From CAZTAR01 sp043813895 (GTDB lineage Bacteria > Planctomycetota > Phycisphaerae > UBA1845 > UTPLA1), in assembly GCA_043813895.1 (NCBI GenBank), contig JBDRKQ010000103.1, positions 1 to 26,454 on the forward strand: a stretch of DNA of 26,454 nt, written 5' to 3'. Below, in pieces: positions 23,126 to 26,454 of this stretch. The position numbers and the translations under genes are program-made. The notes under the pieces are model-generated. The model had not been told where the DNA came from, made no database searches, and saw only the letters and a list, made by a program, of their open reading frames with translations. The number at the start of each line of letters is the position of its first letter. Position 1 is the first letter of the stretch.

Positions 23126-23145
23126 CCCCAAGCGCCGGCGCGGGG
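23126..23145 (+). repeat. Dispersed 20-bp palindromic repeat, copy C
   Basis: CCCCAAGCGCCGGCGCGGGG, bounded by GA and TC so that GACCCC...GGGGTC forms a longer palindrome. It lies in the divergent gap between the wecA-like gene and fcl (23093-23339), which otherwise holds only the fcl promoter candidate. An ATTATC at 23148-23153 could be the -10 (GATAAT) of a leftward promoter, but I found no -35 for it. Confidence 0.62.
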
Positions 23146-23285
23146 TCATTATCCGGACGCGCGGCCAACGGGTCGTCCAGGGGCGCGTCTTGGACACACG
23201 AACGATTAGCCGCCCCGCTTCCGGCGGGCCGGTTCCATCGTCCTTCCCCCCCTGCATCCTATCTGCATTTCAATGGGCGATGCTA

Positions 23286-23319
23286 TTGAAAGCCGGGACC
23301 GAAGTCTATAACCTACAAT
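23286..23319 (+). promoter_or_regulatory. Putative fcl promoter
   Basis: TTGAAA at 23286-23291 is followed by two possible -10 elements, TATAAC (23307-23312, 15-bp spacer) and TACAAT (23314-23319, 22-bp spacer). Neither spacing is ideal. A start near 23320-23326 would leave a very short leader before GTG 23340 and would rule out translation from ATG 23280. Confidence 0.35.
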
Positions 23320-23339
23320 CATCGTCAATCGAGGGTCCG

Positions 23340-23906
23340 GTGAAAAAGGAACTTCGTACCAGATTACGTTCCGTCCTGGCGGCGATTTCGCCGGAATCAC
23401 TTCAGAAACAATCTCGATTCGCCGCGGAAATCCTCTTCCAGCAGCCCGAGTACCAGCAAGCTGAAAGCATGATGATCTATCTGTCTCACGGCCGCGAGGC
23501 GGATACGACCCCGATCGTGTTGCAGGCATGGAAGGACCGGAAGCGGATCCTGGCGCCGCAAGTCAGTTGGGAAAGTCGGCAGATGATCCCCCTGGAGATC
23601 AACAACCTGGACGAGGACGTCGGCCGAAGCCAATTCGGATTTCGCGAACCCATTCGGGGCGTGCCGATTCCGATAGAACTCATTGATCTGGTGATCGTAC
23701 CAGGACTGGCGTTCGATCCGTCCGGAAACCGGCTCGGTCGTGGGCGCGGGTTTTACGATCGCTTTCTGGCCAGAGAGGAATTCACAGGCAAGGCTTGCGG
23801 GCTTTCCCTCGAGGTGCAGATTGTGGACTCGATTCCCGCCAGACCGCACGATGTCAAGGTCAGTATGCTCGTCACAGAGCAGCGGGTCCGCCGGTTCGAT
23901 TCATAG
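23340..23906 (+). CDS. 5-formyltetrahydrofolate cyclo-ligase family protein
   Basis: 188 residues. It converts 5-formyltetrahydrofolate to 5,10-methenyltetrahydrofolate using ATP. Seen: basic N-terminal helix KKELRTRLRSVL, the folate-site segment MMIYLSHGREADT (44-56), and the ATP-binding signature LVIVPGLAFDPSGNRLGRGRGFYDRFL (GRGRGFYDRFL at 133-143), ending near HDVKVSMLVTEQRV. The frame stays open far upstream, antisense to the wecA-like gene, but homologues start near KKELR. I chose GTG 23340 with GAGGG at 23331-23335; ATG 23280 is an alternative. Length matches the family. A 6S RNA, often upstream in proteobacteria, is not evident here. Confidence 0.92.
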   Translation: MKKELRTRLRSVLAAISPESLQKQSRFAAEILFQQPEYQQAESMMIYLSHGREADTTPIVLQAWKDRKRILAPQVSWESRQMIPLEINNLDEDVGRSQFGFREPIRGVPIPIELIDLVIVPGLAFDPSGNRLGRGRGFYDRFLAREEFTGKACGLSLEVQIVDSIPARPHDVKVSMLVTEQRVRRFDS

Positions 23907-24081
23907 CCTCACAAGCGCCGCGACGACTGTGCGCTGCACCGCACGTTTATGGGTTGAATCATCGCGGGGGACAGCTAAGCTATTGCACACGTATCCCCCG
24001 GCCTGCGGCGTGGCACGCCGGCGGTTCGCGGTTTCGTGTGGGCGCACGGGCTCCCTTGCGTTTCATGCCCGACAGGAGTGA

Positions 24082-25260
24082 ATGACGTTGGCCTCATTCC
24101 GCAATGCACGCGCTGGCTCATGGGTGATCTTGCTTGCCATCGGCGTGGTCGTAACGGCCGCCTGGGGTGTGTATGCCTGGCGGTTTCTCGGTTCACAATC
24201 CCCGCAGGATTCCAATGAGACCGCCGTCGCCGAAGCGGGCGCGGCTGCGCCGTCGCAGGCATCGGGCGACAACGGCATCACCTCCCTGCGGGCGGCGACA
24301 CCTGGGACTGAATCCCACACGCAGCCTGCAGGCGGAGCGGGCCTGACCGCGCCGGATATCGGAGTGAACCTGCGACCGACGAATGGCGAACCCGGGCGGC
24401 GGTCTTCCCGCACGCAGAGCGACGTCGGTGTCAACGCGCCGGTATCGGTGCACAGTCAGTCGGAAGAGATGCAGCTTCGCGAGACGCCGGCTGAGGTCGC
24501 GCCCGAACCCGATTCGCGCCACAACAAAGAAGTGGAGTCCGGCCGCAGCGCCCTGGCCCGAGGCGATCTGCACGCGGCACGGGTCGCGCTCTCGGCGGCG
24601 CTCCGTGGCGACCTATCGCGGGCGGATGAAGTGTTCGCCCGGGCGGAGTTGGAGCGTATCGCGGACGCGATTACGTTCAGCCGCACCGTGAGTCCGAACG
24701 ATCCGCTTGCGAGCACGCACATCGTCAGCAGCGGCGAGAGCATCGCGATCATCGCCAATCGCTACAAGGTGACGCCCGGATTACTAATCTCGCTCAACCT
24801 CCTTTCAGATCCCAGCCGGATACGAGTCGGCCAGCGGCTGAAGGTCCTGCATGGGCCGTTCCATGCCGTGATCGACAAGTCGGACCATCGCATGGACGCC
24901 TACCTCGGCGATATCTACGTTCGTAGCTTCCGCGTCGGGTTGGGCACCAACGGCGGCACACCGCTCGGCACGTGGTCCGTCCGGAACAAGCTGATGAACC
25001 CCGAGTGGGCCGACCCATCCACCGGACACCTCTATCTGGCCGACGATCCGGAGAACCCCATCGGCGAACGGTGGATCGGCTTGCACGGCCTTGAGGGGGA
25101 ATGTGTCGGCCGGACAGGTTTCGGGATCCACGGCACGATCGACCCTGCCAGCATCGGAGAGAATATGTCGATGGGGTGCATCCGGATGGTGCCGGATGAC
25201 GTCGCATTCATGTTCGATCTTCTGCTCAGCCGGCATTCGCGGGTCACAATACGGCCCTGA
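24082..25260 (+). CDS. Membrane-anchored LysM L,D-transpeptidase (YkuD domain)
   Basis: 392 residues. L,D-transpeptidases cross-link peptidoglycan stems (3-3 links) or attach proteins to it. Order: signal anchor at 13-33 (WVILLAIGVVVTAAWGVYAW); a low-complexity, probably disordered region 40-145; a helical TPR-like unit 149-196 (SGRSALARGDLHAARVALSAAL); a LysM domain 213-256 (HIVSSGESIAIIANRYKVTPG); and a YkuD catalytic domain 260-391. The active site is intact: GIHGTIDPASIGENMSMGCIRM with His350 and nucleophile Cys366. AGGAG at 24074-24078 sits only 3 nt before ATG 24082, so TTG 24088 may compete as start. The preceding 175 bp contain no gene. The thrC start is 7 bp past the stop, implying one transcript. 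Confidence 0.93.
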   Translation: MTLASFRNARAGSWVILLAIGVVVTAAWGVYAWRFLGSQSPQDSNETAVAEAGAAAPSQASGDNGITSLRAATPGTESHTQPAGGAGLTAPDIGVNLRPTNGEPGRRSSRTQSDVGVNAPVSVHSQSEEMQLRETPAEVAPEPDSRHNKEVESGRSALARGDLHAARVALSAALRGDLSRADEVFARAELERIADAITFSRTVSPNDPLASTHIVSSGESIAIIANRYKVTPGLLISLNLLSDPSRIRVGQRLKVLHGPFHAVIDKSDHRMDAYLGDIYVRSFRVGLGTNGGTPLGTWSVRNKLMNPEWADPSTGHLYLADDPENPIGERWIGLHGLEGECVGRTGFGIHGTIDPASIGENMSMGCIRMVPDDVAFMFDLLLSRHSRVTIRP

Positions 25261-25267
25261 GGCGTGC

Positions 25268-26454
25268 ATGCGTTTCGTAACACGACTGGTCTGTGTCGCG
25301 TGCGGCAAGGAGGCGCCGCCGCCGGAGTCCGCGGGGACCTGCCCGCACTGCGACGATCCGTTCGCCGTGCTCGACCTCCAGTTCGACCTGGCCAAGGTCG
25401 CCATGAGCATGACGGCGGAGGCGCTGCGGAGCCGGCCGCTGAACCACTGGCGATATCACGAGCTTCTGCCGGTCGAGCCGGCCGAGGAGGCGTTCAGTTG
25501 GCCGGTCGGGTGGACGCCGATCGTGGAGACGCCGCGCCTCGCGGAATGGGCCGACATCTCACGCTTGCGGCTCAAGGATGATGGCCGGAACCCCACCGCG
25601 AGCTTCAAGGACCGTGCGTCAAGCGTCGGCGTCCTGCACGCGCTGCGGGCTGGTGCGAAGCGCATCGCGTGCGCGTCGACGGGCAACGCAGCCAGCAGTC
25701 TCGCGGGCTTCGCGGCCATGGCGGGCATGTCGGCGACAATCTTCGTTCCACAGCGGGCGCCAGAGCCGAAAGTGGCGCAGCTTCTTATCTACGGCGCCGA
25801 CGTCCGTCGTGTCCGCGGCACCTATGCACAGGCATACGACCTGTGCAGTGCCGAGTGCGCGGCACACGGCTGGTATAACCGCAACTGCGCGGTGAATCCC
25901 TATCTCGTCGAGGGCAAGAAGACCGCCGGGCTGGAAATCGCCGAACAAACCGCCGGGCGCGAACCGGACTGGGTCGTCGTCAGCGTCGGTGATGGGTGTA
26001 CCATCGCCGCCGTCGCGAAGGGCTTGCAGCAGATGAAAGAGCTGGGCTTCATCGCCACGCTGCCGCGCGTGTTGGGAGTGCAGGCGAAGGGCATGGACCC
26101 GATCGCCCAGGCCTTCGAGACCGGCGAGTTGCCCGCGGACTTCACCGGCCACACGCTGGCCGACAGCATCGACGTGCCCGTGCCAAGGAACTGGCGCAAG
26201 GCCCTCAAGTATGTCAAAGCCTGCGCGGGCGCGTTCGTCCGCGTGACCGACGACGAGATCACGGACGCCATGAAGGCGACCGGCTCACTCGCCGGCGTCT
26301 TCGCCGAACCCGCCGCCGCCGCCGCAGTCGCCGGCGTGAAGCGTGCGGTCGCCGAAGGCGTGATCGGCAAACACGCCGACGCCCTAGCCGTCATCACCGG
26401 CAACGGCTTGAAGGACATCAAGACGGCGATGGCAGTCGCGGGGGAGCCGACCGA
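25268..26454 (+). CDS. thrC: Threonine synthase (3' end outside the window)
   Basis: At least 395 residues; no stop occurs before the window ends, so the gene is cut. A PLP enzyme that converts O-phosphohomoserine to threonine. The N-terminus is a zinc ribbon (Cys9, Cys12, Cys25, Cys28), as in one threonine synthase branch. Next come WTPIVETPRLAEW, then NPTASFKDRASSVG with the PLP lysine Lys114, CASTGNAASSLAGFAA (phosphate-binding STGN at 137-140), a GDGCTIAA stretch, and EPAAAAAVAG near the end. GAGG at 25259-25262 gives a short-spaced ribosome site, and the ATG is 7 bp after the L,D-transpeptidase stop. The related PLP lyases (threonine dehydratase) lack the ribbon and the SFKDR context, so the call is firm. 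Confidence 0.92.
   Translation, partial: MRFVTRLVCVACGKEAPPPESAGTCPHCDDPFAVLDLQFDLAKVAMSMTAEALRSRPLNHWRYHELLPVEPAEEAFSWPVGWTPIVETPRLAEWADISRLRLKDDGRNPTASFKDRASSVGVLHALRAGAKRIACASTGNAASSLAGFAAMAGMSATIFVPQRAPEPKVAQLLIYGADVRRVRGTYAQAYDLCSAECAAHGWYNRNCAVNPYLVEGKKTAGLEIAEQTAGREPDWVVVSVGDGCTIAAVAKGLQQMKELGFIATLPRVLGVQAKGMDPIAQAFETGELPADFTGHTLADSIDVPVPRNWRKALKYVKACAGAFVRVTDDEITDAMKATGSLAGVFAEPAAAAAVAGVKRAVAEGVIGKHADALAVITGNGLKDIKTAMAVAGEPT

Noticed and set aside
22272..23339. Long open frame upstream of and in frame with the cyclo-ligase
   Set aside because: It runs antisense to the clearly coding wecA-like gene, and a promoter-like sequence and ribosome site lie just before GTG 23340.
23093..23339. 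6S RNA upstream of the cyclo-ligase gene
   Set aside because: That linkage is known from proteobacteria; the region contains only a short repeat and a promoter, with no long hairpin and central bubble that I could trace.

Overview
The window reads as a high-GC chromosomal segment of a Planctomycetota bacterium, possibly Phycisphaerae-like (inference; no 16S or other marker is present). Four things point there: an elongation factor G that resembles the mitochondrial-type EF-G1 of spirochaetes, planctomycetes and deltaproteobacteria; a PEGA-domain lipoprotein of a kind I know from planctomycetes; housekeeping genes scattered as singletons (ribE, pdxA, trpD, fusA) instead of sitting in their classical operons; and many short palindromic elements between genes. 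No tRNA, rRNA, CRISPR array, insertion sequence or prophage gene was found. The only accessory-type module is a HicAB toxin-antitoxin pair at the left edge.

Layout. 57-711: hicA-hicB. 889-2738: riboflavin synthase and PdxA (rightward). 2810-4234: membrane-bound GGDEF diguanylate cyclase (leftward). 4515-4933: a good sigma-70-type promoter and a roughly 380-nt leader, then EF-G (4934-7021). 7091-7192: a cluster of hairpins. 7349-8065: a stand-alone Clp N-terminal-repeat protein without an ATPase. 8157-9847: two tandem paralogous lipoproteins with a short collagen-like stretch. 10068-10544: PEGA lipoprotein. 10705-10843: a large nested palindromic element. 10873-14638: a leftward run pcrA-manC-ruvX. 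14791-16127: trpD with a translationally coupled small zinc-ribbon protein. 16490-17419: nucleoside hydrolase. 17525-19482: overlapping ribF-nrnA. 19530-23092 (leftward): a WecA/MraY-type glycosyl-1-phosphate transferase coupled to an O-antigen ligase/polymerase-like membrane protein. 23340-23906: 5-formyltetrahydrofolate cyclo-ligase. 24082 to the end: LysM-L,D-transpeptidase, then threonine synthase, which runs off the right edge.

How the genes work together. Several serve the envelope: GDP-mannose supply (manC), lipid-linked glycan initiation and ligation or polymerisation (wecA-like plus ligase), peptidoglycan cross-linking (L,D-transpeptidase), and three surface lipoproteins. Others are cofactor or amino-acid enzymes (ribE, ribF, pdxA, fcl, trpD, thrC), information processing (fusA, pcrA, ruvX, nrnA) or signalling (GGDEF).

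I did not find a clearly new multi-gene defence or biosynthetic system. The less explained items are the three-repeat Clp-N protein, the tandem collagen-like lipoprotein pair, the trpD-coupled zinc-ribbon protein, and at least three families of palindromic repeats, one of which lies inside a coding sequence.
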